From assembly GCF_040548875.1 (NCBI RefSeq), contig NZ_JBEPSJ010000004.1, forward strand, positions 62,001 to 126,000: a DNA stretch of 64,000 nucleotides, read 5' to 3'. Shown here one piece after another: positions 44,594 to 53,892 of the stretch; position 1 is the first letter of the stretch; each line of letters begins with the position of its first letter. A program made the translations under genes and the position numbers. Source of the stretch: Conyzicola nivalis_A (GTDB taxonomy: Bacteria > Actinomycetota > Actinomycetes > Actinomycetales > Microbacteriaceae). The notes under the pieces are model-generated. The model was not told the DNA's origin, ran no database searches, and saw only the letters and a program-made list of their open reading frames with translations.

Positions 44594-46093
44594 TTACGCG
44601 GCCGGACCGGTTCCCACGGGCTCGGCGACCTCGTTCGGGGTCTCGCCGGGCGTGGCGAGGTTCGAGCGGAGTGCCGCGCCGAGGGTCGCGTCGACGTTGG
44701 TCCAGTACTGGATGGCGCGCTCGCGGATCTCGGGCACGGTGGTGCCGCCGACTGCTCCCGTGATGGTCTCGAGGAAGCGCGCCTTGGCCGCGTCGTCGTA
44801 GACCTCGCGGTAGAGCGTTCCCGCCTGGCCGAAGTCGGAGTCCTCGGTGTGCAGCGTGGCCGCCGAGCGCACGAGCTCTCCGTCGGACTCCCAGCTGCCT
44901 GCGCCGGCGATGGCCGGGTCGGCCACGGGACCGCCGAAGGAGTTCGGCGCGTAGACGGGAGCCGTCGCGGGCTTGAAGCCGTGGCGGGCAGCGCCGTCCT
45001 GCGAGTAGTTGTGCACGGGCGACTTCGGCGCGTTCACGGGCAGCTCGTTGTAGTTCGTGCCGACGCGGTAGCGCTGCGCGTCGGGGTACGAGAACACGCG
45101 CGCCATGAGCATCTTGTCGGGGCTGATGTCGATGCCCGGAACCGTGTTCGCGGGCGAGAACGCCGCCTGCTCGATCTCGGCGAAGAAGTTCTCCGGGTTG
45201 CGGTTGAGCGTGTGGGTGCCGACCTTGATCAGCGGGTAGTCCGCGTGCGGCCAGACCTTCGTCAGGTCGAACGGGTTGAAGCGGTACGACTTCGCGTCGG
45301 CGTAGGGCATGACCTGCACGTGCACGTCCCACGAGGGGAAGTCGCCGGCGGCGATGGCCTCGTAGAGGTCGCGGCGGTAGTAGTCGGCGTCGGCACCGGC
45401 GATCTCCTGCGCCTCGGCGCCGCCCATCTCGATGTTCCCCTGGTTCGACGTGAAGTGGTACTTCACCCAGAAGCGCTCGCCCGCGGCGTTGATCCACTGG
45501 TAGGTGTGCGAGCCGAAGCCGGGCATCTGGCGCCACGAACGCGGCAGGCCGCGGTCACCCATGAGGTAGGTGACCTGGTGGGCGCTCTCGGGCGAGAGGG
45601 TCCAGAAGTCCCACTGCATGTCGGCGTCGCGCAGGCCGGAGCCGGGCAGGCGCTTCTGCGAGTGGATGAAGTCGGGGAACTTGATCCCATCGCGGATGAA
45701 GAACACCGGGGTGTTGTTGCCGACGATGTCGTAGTTGCCCTCGGAGGTGTAGAACTTCACCGAGAAGCCGCGCACGTCGCGCCAGGTGTCGGGCGAGCCC
45801 TGCTCGCCGGCGACGCTGGAGAAGCGCTGCAGCGTCGAGGTGGTCGCGCCGGGCTGGAAGACGGCCGCGCGTGTGTAGGCCGAGACGTCCTCGGTCACGA
45901 CGAACTCGCCGTGGGCGCCGCCGCCCTTGGCGTGCACGATGCGCTCCGGGATGCGCTCGCGGTTGAACTGGGCCAGCTTCTCGACGAGGTAGCGGTCGTG
46001 CAGGGCTGTGACGCCGTCGTTGCCCGCGGTGAGGGAGTGGGCGTCGCTCGGGACTGCGGAACCGGTCTGGCTCGTCGTGTACTGGTCAGTCAT
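44594..46093 (-). CDS. katA: Monofunctional haem catalase
   Basis: A 499-residue clade-type small-subunit catalase that converts hydrogen peroxide to water and oxygen. Distal haem residues: H54 in RIVHAKGGGAHGEF and the asparagine in DIVGNNTPVFFIRDG. The proximal tyrosine lies in MARVFSYPDAQRYRVG. The start was set at the ATG at 46093, with AAGGAG upstream; the extension to 46204 lies inside fur. The fur stop overlaps the start by 8 bp, so the peroxide sensor and the catalase are coexpressed. Confidence 0.95.
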   Translation of the reverse strand: MTDQYTTSQTGSAVPSDAHSLTAGNDGVTALHDRYLVEKLAQFNRERIPERIVHAKGGGAHGEFVVTEDVSAYTRAAVFQPGATTSTLQRFSSVAGEQGSPDTWRDVRGFSVKFYTSEGNYDIVGNNTPVFFIRDGIKFPDFIHSQKRLPGSGLRDADMQWDFWTLSPESAHQVTYLMGDRGLPRSWRQMPGFGSHTYQWINAAGERFWVKYHFTSNQGNIEMGGAEAQEIAGADADYYRRDLYEAIAAGDFPSWDVHVQVMPYADAKSYRFNPFDLTKVWPHADYPLIKVGTHTLNRNPENFFAEIEQAAFSPANTVPGIDISPDKMLMARVFSYPDAQRYRVGTNYNELPVNAPKSPVHNYSQDGAARHGFKPATAPVYAPNSFGGPVADPAIAGAGSWESDGELVRSAATLHTEDSDFGQAGTLYREVYDDAAKARFLETITGAVGGTTVPEIRERAIQYWTNVDATLGAALRSNLATPGETPNEVAEPVGTGPAA

Positions 46094-46598
46094 GGATCTC
46101 CTTAGGTGTTGCCGGTGGTGTGTCGTGCGGGAAGGGGGCGCTGTGCCGGCCGTCAGCGCGCTGGCTGTCAGCACGCTGGCTGTCATCGCGCTGGCAGTCG
46201 GCACAGAGGCCCCAGAAAGTCACTTCGGCCGTGGCGAGGGTGAAGCCGGCCGTGTCGGATGGGGTGAGGCAGGGCGCGTGGCCGACGACGCAGTCGACGT
46301 CGGCCACGGCGCCGCACGAGGTGCAGACGATGTGGTGGTGGTTGTCTCCGACGCGGAGCTCGTACCGTGCCGCGGAGTTCGCCGGCTCGATCCTGCGGAG
46401 AAGACCCGCGGCCGTGAGGTCGGAGAGGACGTTGTGCACCGACTGGATGCTCGTGGTCGCGTCGGCCGCGACGAGCCGGCGATGCAGGGCGACGGCGTCG
46501 CTGTGCGGCGCGGACTCGAGGGCGGAGAGCAGCGCGACCCGCCCCGCGGTGACTCTGAGACCGGCGGTGCGGAGTTCGGGTTCGAAGCTCTGCGGCAT
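46086..46598 (-). CDS. furA: Fur family regulator (FurA/PerR-like)
   Basis: 170 residues: N-terminal winged helix (VTAGRVALLSALESAPHSDA, SIQSVHNVLSDLTAAGLLRR), metal site HHHIVC (87-92) and two CxxC pairs (C92/C95, C132/C135) for structural zinc. Cotranscription with catalase points to a peroxide-sensing role, as for mycobacterial FurA-KatG. After the second CxxC there is an unusual hydrophilic tail with three DSQRAD-like repeats (139-150). The ATG is 6 nt behind TAGTGT, and a palindrome overlaps the promoter. Confidence 0.88.
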   Translation of the reverse strand: MPQSFEPELRTAGLRVTAGRVALLSALESAPHSDAVALHRRLVAADATTSIQSVHNVLSDLTAAGLLRRIEPANSAARYELRVGDNHHHIVCTSCGAVADVDCVVGHAPCLTPSDTAGFTLATAEVTFWGLCADCQRDDSQRADSQRADGRHSAPFPHDTPPATPKEIHD

Positions 46599-46604
46599 CC
46601 GCCC

Positions 46605-46636
46605 ACACTAGCCATTATCGTGAACGACTAAAAATA
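46605..46636 (-). promoter_or_regulatory. fur-katA promoter with Fur-type operator
   Basis: The -10 TAGTGT (plus 46605-46610) is 6 nt before the fur ATG. Immediately upstream lies the imperfect palindrome TTATCGTGAACGACTAA (46615-46631), in the -10/-35 spacer, in an AT-rich patch. The placement suits autorepression by the encoded Fur protein. Confidence 0.5.
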
Positions 46637-46650
46637 AGGGCACCCTTGGG

Positions 46651-47646
46651 TCAGCCGGCGATGAGCTGCTTCGCACCGGCCTCGAACTCGTCGAGGTCGC
46701 CGGTCTGGCCCGCGCGGAATGCACGCCGGCCCTGGATCCACTGGTAGGCGAGGAAGGCGGCGAGCGCCACCGTGCCGATGCCGATCTTGACCGCCCACGG
46801 CCAGTCCTGCCGGGTGACGTTGCCCTCGATCAGCCCGGAGACGAGCAGCGAGAGGACGAGTCCGATCGCGACGGCGAACAGGGCGCGCCCGTCTTCGGCC
46901 AGCGCCTGGCCGCGCGTGCGGGCACCCGGCGCCATCCACGACCAGGCGATGCGCATGCCCGCCGCGCCGGCAACGAAGATCGAGTACAGCTCGAGCTGGC
47001 CGTGCGGGGCGATGTATAGGAAGAACACGTCGAGGCGGTCGTGGCTCTCCATCACGGCCGCGGTGAGGCCGATCTGCTGGGCGTTGGTGAAGAGCAGGTA
47101 CGGAGCATAGAAGCCGACGACCCCGAAGGCGACGCACTGGGCTGCGAGCCATGCGTTGTTCGTCCAGACCTGGGCGGCGAACGACCCCTCGGCGTAGTTC
47201 GAGTAGTAGTTCACGAAGTCCTCCTTCGCGTACTGCTCGAGCTGGCTGGTGTCGCCCATGGTGGCGAGCACCTGCGGATCGGACATCGCCCACAGCGCGT
47301 AGAGGGCGCCGATGCCGAGGCTCGCGGCGGTGACGGCGAGGCTCAGCCAGCGGATGCGGTACAGCGCCGCCGGCAGTTGGAGGACGAAGAAACGCGCCAG
47401 CTGGGCGAGGACGTTGCTCGAGGTTCCCGTGAACCGCTGCCTGGCGGTCGAGAGGTAGAGCGAGAGCCGATCGCCCTGCGTCGACTGCCCCGTCGTGGTC
47501 TTGATCGCCGAGAGCTGCGTCGCGCCCGACTGGTAACGGTCGATGAGCTCGTCCGCCTCGGGGCCCGTGAAGTGGTGCTTCTTGCCCAATTGGGCGAGGC
47601 GGTCCCATTCTTCGCGGTGAGCGGCGGCGTAGGCGTCGAGGTCCAT
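46651..47646 (-). CDS. Stage II sporulation protein M (SpoIIM/DUF95) family protein
   Basis: A 331-residue membrane protein. It begins MDLDAYAAAHREEWDRLAQL, the typical DUF95 start, followed by helices near 117, 195, 260 and 295 and the conserved YAPYLLFTNAQQIGLTAAVM and HGQLELYSIFVAGAAGMRIA. Non-sporulating Actinobacteria carry it beside RDD and MoxR/DUF58 genes; role unknown. An ATG at 47664 would add six residues and overlap the divergent RDD start codon. Confidence 0.87.
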   Translation of the reverse strand: MDLDAYAAAHREEWDRLAQLGKKHHFTGPEADELIDRYQSGATQLSAIKTTTGQSTQGDRLSLYLSTARQRFTGTSSNVLAQLARFFVLQLPAALYRIRWLSLAVTAASLGIGALYALWAMSDPQVLATMGDTSQLEQYAKEDFVNYYSNYAEGSFAAQVWTNNAWLAAQCVAFGVVGFYAPYLLFTNAQQIGLTAAVMESHDRLDVFFLYIAPHGQLELYSIFVAGAAGMRIAWSWMAPGARTRGQALAEDGRALFAVAIGLVLSLLVSGLIEGNVTRQDWPWAVKIGIGTVALAAFLAYQWIQGRRAFRAGQTGDLDEFEAGAKQLIAG

Positions 47647-47650
47647 CTGC

Positions 47651-47656
47651 TTAAAT
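47651..47656 (+). promoter_or_regulatory. -10 hexamer of leaderless promoter (RDD gene)
   Basis: TTAAAT, 6 nt before the ATG at 47663, in a 16-bp gap between divergent start codons. Confidence 0.4.
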
Positions 47657-47662
47657 GATGAC

Positions 47663-48568
47663 ATGCCGCGCCCTCCCGCGATCGACCAGTCCGCCCGCGC
47701 GTCGTCGCGCGTCGTCTCCCCGACCACGTCGCTGCCCGAGTCCTTCGCCGAATTCGACGACACGATCGTCACCGGCGAGGCCGTAGCGCTCGACCTGCGC
47801 ACCGCCAGCTTCGTCCTGCGCGGCGCAGGCGCGATGATCGACTGGCTCACCTACTTCGGGCTCTACGTGCTCGGCATCCTCCTGCTGCTGCCCGTGCTCA
47901 TCGACAGCCTGCAGCTCGACGACGCGCTCGTGGCCGCGGTCGCGATCGCGCTGCTCGTCGTGGCGATCGTGGTCGCGCCGATCACCGTCGAGCTGCTGAC
48001 GCGCGGCAAGTCGCTCGGCAAGCTCGCGGTCGGCGCGCGCATCGTGCGCGACGACGGCGGGGCGATCGGGTTCAGGCACGCGTTCATCCGTGCGCTCACC
48101 GGCGTGCTCGAGATCTACCTCACGTTCGGCGGCATCGCGATCGCGGTGTCGCTGCTCAACTCACGCTCGAAGCGCCTCGGCGACCTGCTCGCCGGCACCT
48201 ACAGCCAGTACGAGCGGGTGTCGCGCGTCGTCAAGCCCGTGTACGGCGTGCCCGTGCAGCTCGCCCAGTGGGCGCTGACCGCCGACGTGGCGCGCATGCC
48301 CGACCGGCTGTCGCGCCGCATCAGCCAGTATCTGGCCCAGGCAGGGCAGCTGACGCCGGACACCCGCGTGCGGGTCGCGCGCGACCTCGCGATCGAGGTC
48401 TCGCCGTTCGTGTCGCCGCTGCCCGCCGTCGATCCGGAGCTGTTCCTCGCCGGGGTCGCGGCCGTGCGCCGCGAACGGGACTTCACCGCCCTGCAGCTCG
48501 AGGCCCGAGGGCTCGAGCGGCTCGCGCCCGTGCTCACCGGGCTGCCGAACGGCTTTCCCGAGCGCTGA
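47663..48568 (+). CDS. RDD family membrane protein
   Basis: 301 residues. The RDD domain (about 45-185) starts LRTASFVLRGAGAMIDWLTY, has three membrane helices and the motif GKSLGKLAVGARIVRDDGG, and ends KRLGDLLAGT. A cytoplasmic helical extension of about 110 residues follows, with LSRRISQYLAQAGQLTPDTR. It is divergent from the SpoIIM-type gene, its usual neighbour. The leaderless start is implied by TTAAAT 6 nt upstream. Confidence 0.88.
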   Translation: MPRPPAIDQSARASSRVVSPTTSLPESFAEFDDTIVTGEAVALDLRTASFVLRGAGAMIDWLTYFGLYVLGILLLLPVLIDSLQLDDALVAAVAIALLVVAIVVAPITVELLTRGKSLGKLAVGARIVRDDGGAIGFRHAFIRALTGVLEIYLTFGGIAIAVSLLNSRSKRLGDLLAGTYSQYERVSRVVKPVYGVPVQLAQWALTADVARMPDRLSRRISQYLAQAGQLTPDTRVRVARDLAIEVSPFVSPLPAVDPELFLAGVAAVRRERDFTALQLEARGLERLAPVLTGLPNGFPER

Positions 48569-48570
48569 GC

Positions 48571-48638
48571 CCGGCCGCGTCGCCCCGGTCGCATCCGCCC
48601 CGTCCGTCGGCTGCCCGCGGCTGTTCCGTCGCGGCCGG
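48571..48638. terminator. Possible convergent terminator (RDD / ahcY)
   Basis: CCGGCCGCG (48571-48579) and CGCGGCCGG (48630-48638) are complementary 9-mers flanking 50 nt between convergent genes. No T tract. Confidence 0.3.
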
Positions 48639-48644
48639 CCGGCG

Positions 48645-50126
<1,482 letters not shown>

Positions 50127-50185
50127 TGCACCATTGTCGCACCCGGGCCCACAGATCAGGGCCCGCAGATTCGGACCCGCCCCCG

Positions 50186-51598
50186 CTACTCGCGGATGAG
50201 CGCCAGAACGGCGTCGCGGACCTCTTCCATCTTCTTCCGCGTGCCGGCCTCGACGTTGAGGCGCAGCAGCGGCTCGGTGTTCGAGGGGCGCACGTTGAAC
50301 CACCAGAACGGCTCGTCGGTGCCGGTGACCGTGAGCCCGTCGAGCTCGTCGAACTCGCCCACGTTGGAGTAGGCGGTCACGATGCGGTCGTAGGCGGCGG
50401 GCACGTCGGTCACGGTCGAGTTGATCTCGCCGCTGAGGAAGTAGGGGTCGTACTGGGCCGCGAACTCGCTCAGCGGGGCGTCCTGGTGGCCGAACTCCGC
50501 GAGCAGGTGCATGGCGGCGAGCATGCCGTTGTCTGCGCCCCAGAAGTCGCGGAAATAGTAGTGCGCCGAGTGCTCGCCGCCGAAGATGGCGCCGGTCGCC
50601 TTCATCTGGTCTTTGATGAGCGAGTGCCCGACGTTGGTGCGGATCGCGGTGGCCCCCGCCGCCTCGATCGTCTCGGGCACGATCAGCGACGTGATCAGGT
50701 TGTGCAGCACGATGATGTCGAGGTCGGGTTCGAGCGCCCGCACCCGGGTGATCTCGCGCAGCGCCACGATGGCGGCGACGGCCGAGGGGGTCACCGGGTT
50801 GCCGAGCTCGTCTACGACGAAGCAGCGGTCGGCGTCTCCGTCGAACGCGAGTCCGAGGTCGGCGCCGTGCTCGACGACGGCCTTCTGCAGGTCGACGATG
50901 TTGGCCGGTTCCAGCGGGTTGGCCTCGTGGTTGGGGAACGTGCCGTCGAGATCGAAGTACATCGGGATGATCTCGATGGGCAGGGCGTCGAGGCCGGCGG
51001 CGGTCGAGAGCACGGCGGGCACCGTCAGCCCGCCCATGCCGTTGCCGGCGTCGACCACGACGCGGATGGGGCGGATGCCACGGAGGTCGACGAGCTTGCG
51101 GAGGTAGGCGGCGTACTCCGCGAGCACGTCGGTCTCGCGGAAGGAGCCTGCCGTAGCGACGTTTTCGATCCCGTCGGCGAGGAAGGCGGCCGCGCGGTCG
51201 CGGATCGCGGCGAGGCCGGTGTTGAGGCTGATGCCCTGGGCGCCCGCACGGCTGAACTTGATGCCGTTGTAGGTGGCGGGGTTGTGCGAGGCCGTGAACA
51301 TGGCGGCGGGGGCGTTCAGCGATCCGGAGGCGAAGTAGGTCTCGTCGGTCGAGCAGAGGCCGATGGAGACGACGTTGGCGCCGCGGGCCTGGGCGCCGCG
51401 GGCGAAGGCCGCCGCGAACTCGGGCGACGAGTCGCGCATGTCGTGCCCGACGACGACGTCCGACCCGGCCGCACCGATCTCGTCGACGAAGCCGGCGGCG
51501 AGGGCCGCTACTACCTCGCTCGTGAGCTGCGTGCCGACGAGGCCTCGCACGTCGTAGGTCTTGACGAACTGGGTCAGGTCGATCGGGGAGGAATTCAC
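50186..51598 (-). CDS. manB: Phosphomannomutase/phosphoglucomutase
   Basis: A 470-residue alpha-D-phosphohexomutase that interconverts hexose-6- and hexose-1-phosphates and supplies GDP-mannose or glucose-1-P routes. The catalytic phosphoserine is S104 in TASHNPATYNG; the metal loop is DGDADR (253-258); the sugar loop is GEHSAHYYF; the phosphate loop is RPSNTEPLLR. The GTG at 51598 overlaps the DUF3499 stop by 4 nt. The gene order DUF3499-manB is conserved in mycobacteria (Rv3258c-Rv3257c). Confidence 0.93.
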   Translation of the reverse strand: MNSSPIDLTQFVKTYDVRGLVGTQLTSEVVAALAAGFVDEIGAAGSDVVVGHDMRDSSPEFAAAFARGAQARGANVVSIGLCSTDETYFASGSLNAPAAMFTASHNPATYNGIKFSRAGAQGISLNTGLAAIRDRAAAFLADGIENVATAGSFRETDVLAEYAAYLRKLVDLRGIRPIRVVVDAGNGMGGLTVPAVLSTAAGLDALPIEIIPMYFDLDGTFPNHEANPLEPANIVDLQKAVVEHGADLGLAFDGDADRCFVVDELGNPVTPSAVAAIVALREITRVRALEPDLDIIVLHNLITSLIVPETIEAAGATAIRTNVGHSLIKDQMKATGAIFGGEHSAHYYFRDFWGADNGMLAAMHLLAEFGHQDAPLSEFAAQYDPYFLSGEINSTVTDVPAAYDRIVTAYSNVGEFDELDGLTVTGTDEPFWWFNVRPSNTEPLLRLNVEAGTRKKMEEVRDAVLALIRE

Positions 51599-51801
51599 GT
51601 TCCCAAAACTACATGACGAATAACCTGCCACCCCTGAGGCACCGACAGCCGCTCGGCGTGACGCGCGCACAGGTCGTAGCTGTGCGGCTCGGCCTTCTGG
51701 CTGAGCGGGCCGAGGACGGCCATCGAATCCGCGTACACGTACGTGAGAGTCGCTTCTGCACCCTGGTTGCAGGCCACCTTGCTGCACGGTCTACCGCTCA
51801 T
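51595..51801 (-). CDS. DUF3499 family small protein
   Basis: A 68-residue cytoplasmic protein conserved across Actinobacteria. It has the family pattern RPCSKVACNQGAEATLTYVY and DLCARHAERLSVPQGWQVIR; three cysteines and a histidine could bind zinc. Function is unknown. It is cotranslated with manB through a GTGA overlap. The ATG is 9 nt past TAGGCT, giving a near-leaderless transcript. Confidence 0.9.
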   Translation of the reverse strand: MSGRPCSKVACNQGAEATLTYVYADSMAVLGPLSQKAEPHSYDLCARHAERLSVPQGWQVIRHVVLGT

Positions 51802-51854
51802 CGTGACCCCAGCCTAGAACCATGCGGGGACATCCGCGTATCCCGCCGCCGCAA

Positions 51855-51860
51855 TACACT
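51855..51860 (+). promoter_or_regulatory. -10 hexamer of leaderless promoter (zincin-like gene)
   Basis: TACACT, 6 nt before the ATG at 51867; no ribosome binding site. Confidence 0.45.
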
Positions 51861-51866
51861 GGACGG

Positions 51867-52310
51867 ATGGTCAGATCGCGAAGGAGCAGCATCCCCGCCT
51901 CGGCGCGCGGTCGATCGCGCGACCGGCACGGACGTGGCATCCGCGCCGCCGTCACCGGACCGCACCTGCCGTCGCTGCGCAGCCGCGCCGACCTCTTCGA
52001 CATGACCATCGCGTCGACGGCCGAGTACCTCAAAGACGTCTGGCCGCAGGAACTCGCCAACGTGATATTCGAGGTCGCCGCGATGCCGGCCGAGCTCGGC
52101 TCCTCCCCCGGCGTCGACCGCTGGCGGGTGTTCCCCAGCGAGCACCGCGTCGTGCTGTACCGGCTGCCGATCGAGCGCCTGTCGCACCTGCACCGCCACG
52201 ACGAGCTGCACCGCAGGATGATGATCGAGACGTGCGTGTTCCGCGCCGTCGCCGAGCTGCTCGGCAAAGACCCGTGGGACCTCGCGCCCGACCGCTTCCG
52301 CGACCACTAG
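51867..52310 (+). CDS. Metallopeptidase-like protein (Rv3259 / DUF1025 type), degenerate active site
   Basis: 147 residues with a basic N-terminus (about 1-28), then the family start GPHLPSLRSRADLFDMTIAS. It is the counterpart of M. tuberculosis Rv3259 by position and pattern (zincin-like metallopeptidase family). The HExxH zinc motif is not present: the corresponding C-terminal helix reads CVFRAVAELLGKDPWDLAPD. It is therefore probably not an active peptidase. The ATG follows TACACT by 6 nt. Divergent from DUF3499. Confidence 0.8.
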   Translation: MVRSRRSSIPASARGRSRDRHGRGIRAAVTGPHLPSLRSRADLFDMTIASTAEYLKDVWPQELANVIFEVAAMPAELGSSPGVDRWRVFPSEHRVVLYRLPIERLSHLHRHDELHRRMMIETCVFRAVAELLGKDPWDLAPDRFRDH

Positions 52311-52326
52311 CCGGCGCGGGCGCCGG
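52311..52326. terminator. Short G/C hairpin between convergent genes
   Basis: CCGGCG-CGGG-CGCCGG, directly after the stop at 52310 and 10 nt from the opposing stop at 52336. Could serve both strands; no T tract. Confidence 0.4.
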
Positions 52327-52335
52327 CCGCCCCAT

Positions 52336-53892
52336 TCACGGGTAGACGGTGATGGCGCCGGCGTTGAGCGCGGGCGGCTGCACGCCGTAGCCGGCGATCT
52401 GGGCACCGCCCGAGAAGCTGACGGAGGCGTAGAGGCTGTCGAAGCCGTCGAGCTGGTAGGTGGACCCCGGGTTCACGGCCGTCTCGGCCGATCCCTGGGC
52501 CGGCACCGTCACGGTCAGCTCGTCGCCGTCGATCTCGGCCACGGTGACGACGGCCTCCTCGTCGGTGGGGTTGAAGAGGTGCACTCGCGGCTGAGGGCCG
52601 GAGGCGACGGTCACGAGCGCGGAGTCCTCGAGCATCTCGACACCCGCGAGCCAGGCGAAGTCGCTGGGCCCGCCGGACGGCGTGCCCTCGGCGTCGAGCA
52701 CGGGCGCCGCGACCGTCGACACCCTGACGCTCGCGACCACGGGCTGCGACGTCGTCACGGTGACGGCGTAGGTTCCGTCGACCAGTCCGTCGACGGGGAG
52801 GTCCTGCACCGTGCCGGCGTCGAGCTCGATCGAGAACGACGCCCCGGTCGGGGTGCCGTCGTCGTTGACGACGCTGACCTCGGCGGTGGTCCCCTCGTCG
52901 CCTGGTACGAACACCCGTACCACGGTCGCGAGGTCGCCGAAGCCGGCCTCGCCGAGCCGGGCGGAGAGATCCGCGCTGCCCGCGACGACGATGCCCGGGA
53001 TGACCTGCGTCAGCGCGGGGGTCGCCGCGCGGCCCACGATGTCGACACCGCCGGCCTCGAGCCCGCGCACGGTCGCCTGCTGCAGGTTGGCCACGATCTG
53101 GCCGCCTCGGCTCACCACCTGCACGACCGGCGACTCGACGTCGGGGGCGAAGCCGGCGAGCGAGAGCACGCGTTGTCCGTGCGGCTGCACGACGATCCCG
53201 GTGGCGCCGGGGGCCGAGACCTTGCCGAGGTCGGAGTGGATGCCGAGCGAGACCGTGGAGATCGTGTCGCTCGGGTTGGCGAGGGTGACGAGCGTGGTGC
53301 GTCCGACCGAGGTCGCACCGCCCACGAGCCAGGTCTCCGTCGACACTCCCGCGCAGTCTGTGGCGGCGAGCCCGCCGAACTCGGCCGAGTCGGCGGTCTG
53401 CGACTGGGCACCGGAGACGAGCAGGGGGTCGTCGGAGTCCTCGTCGCCGCCGTCGCCCGCCGGCGAGCTGATGAGCAGCGGCGCGCTCGAGCTGCCTCCC
53501 GTGCCGGCATCCGACTGGTCGAACGGCGCGGCGGTGACGGTGCCTCGCGTCGAGTCGTAGCGCACGGCGGCGGCGCCGATCGCCGACGATGTCGTGGCGG
53601 CCTGCCCGGTCTCGTCGCCGAGCCGCAGCAGCGAGCCGGGGCAGACGAGCTGCTGTGCGGTGGGCACCGGGGTCACCTCGACCGAGGGCGGTGCCTTGGT
53701 CAGCGTGGGGATCGGCAGGAACGCGGCCCCGGCGATGGCCGCGAGGGCGACGCCAAGGCCGACCGTGCCCGCGACGACGCGCACGCCGACGATCGCCGCA
53801 CCGCGCACGGTGCGCTTGGGCTTCGCGGCGGGGGTCTCCTCGACCTCGTAGTCGTCGCCCACCGGCTGGATCGGTTCGATCGGCTCAGACAT
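52336..53892 (-). CDS. DUF5719 family cell-surface protein
   Basis: 518 residues: an acidic cytoplasmic N-terminus, one membrane helix (about 34-58), then a large extracytoplasmic beta-rich domain with repeated VVQPHGQRVLSLAGFAPDVE-like segments and ARVGEAGF-type strands. It has the DUF5719 architecture, found in Actinobacteria always next to the large membrane glycosyltransferase that precedes it. The 8-bp start/stop overlap with that gene supports joint function in surface-glycan assembly. Biochemical role unknown. Confidence 0.82.
   Translation of the reverse strand: MSEPIEPIQPVGDDYEVEETPAAKPKRTVRGAAIVGVRVVAGTVGLGVALAAIAGAAFLPIPTLTKAPPSVEVTPVPTAQQLVCPGSLLRLGDETGQAATTSSAIGAAAVRYDSTRGTVTAAPFDQSDAGTGGSSSAPLLISSPAGDGGDEDSDDPLLVSGAQSQTADSAEFGGLAATDCAGVSTETWLVGGATSVGRTTLVTLANPSDTISTVSLGIHSDLGKVSAPGATGIVVQPHGQRVLSLAGFAPDVESPVVQVVSRGGQIVANLQQATVRGLEAGGVDIVGRAATPALTQVIPGIVVAGSADLSARLGEAGFGDLATVVRVFVPGDEGTTAEVSVVNDDGTPTGASFSIELDAGTVQDLPVDGLVDGTYAVTVTTSQPVVASVRVSTVAAPVLDAEGTPSGGPSDFAWLAGVEMLEDSALVTVASGPQPRVHLFNPTDEEAVVTVAEIDGDELTVTVPAQGSAETAVNPGSTYQLDGFDSLYASVSFSGGAQIAGYGVQPPALNAGAITVYP

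Noticed and set aside
50127..50185. SAH riboswitch upstream of ahcY
   Set aside because: Only 59 nt lie between the genes, ahcY appears leaderless, and I see no conserved riboswitch core.
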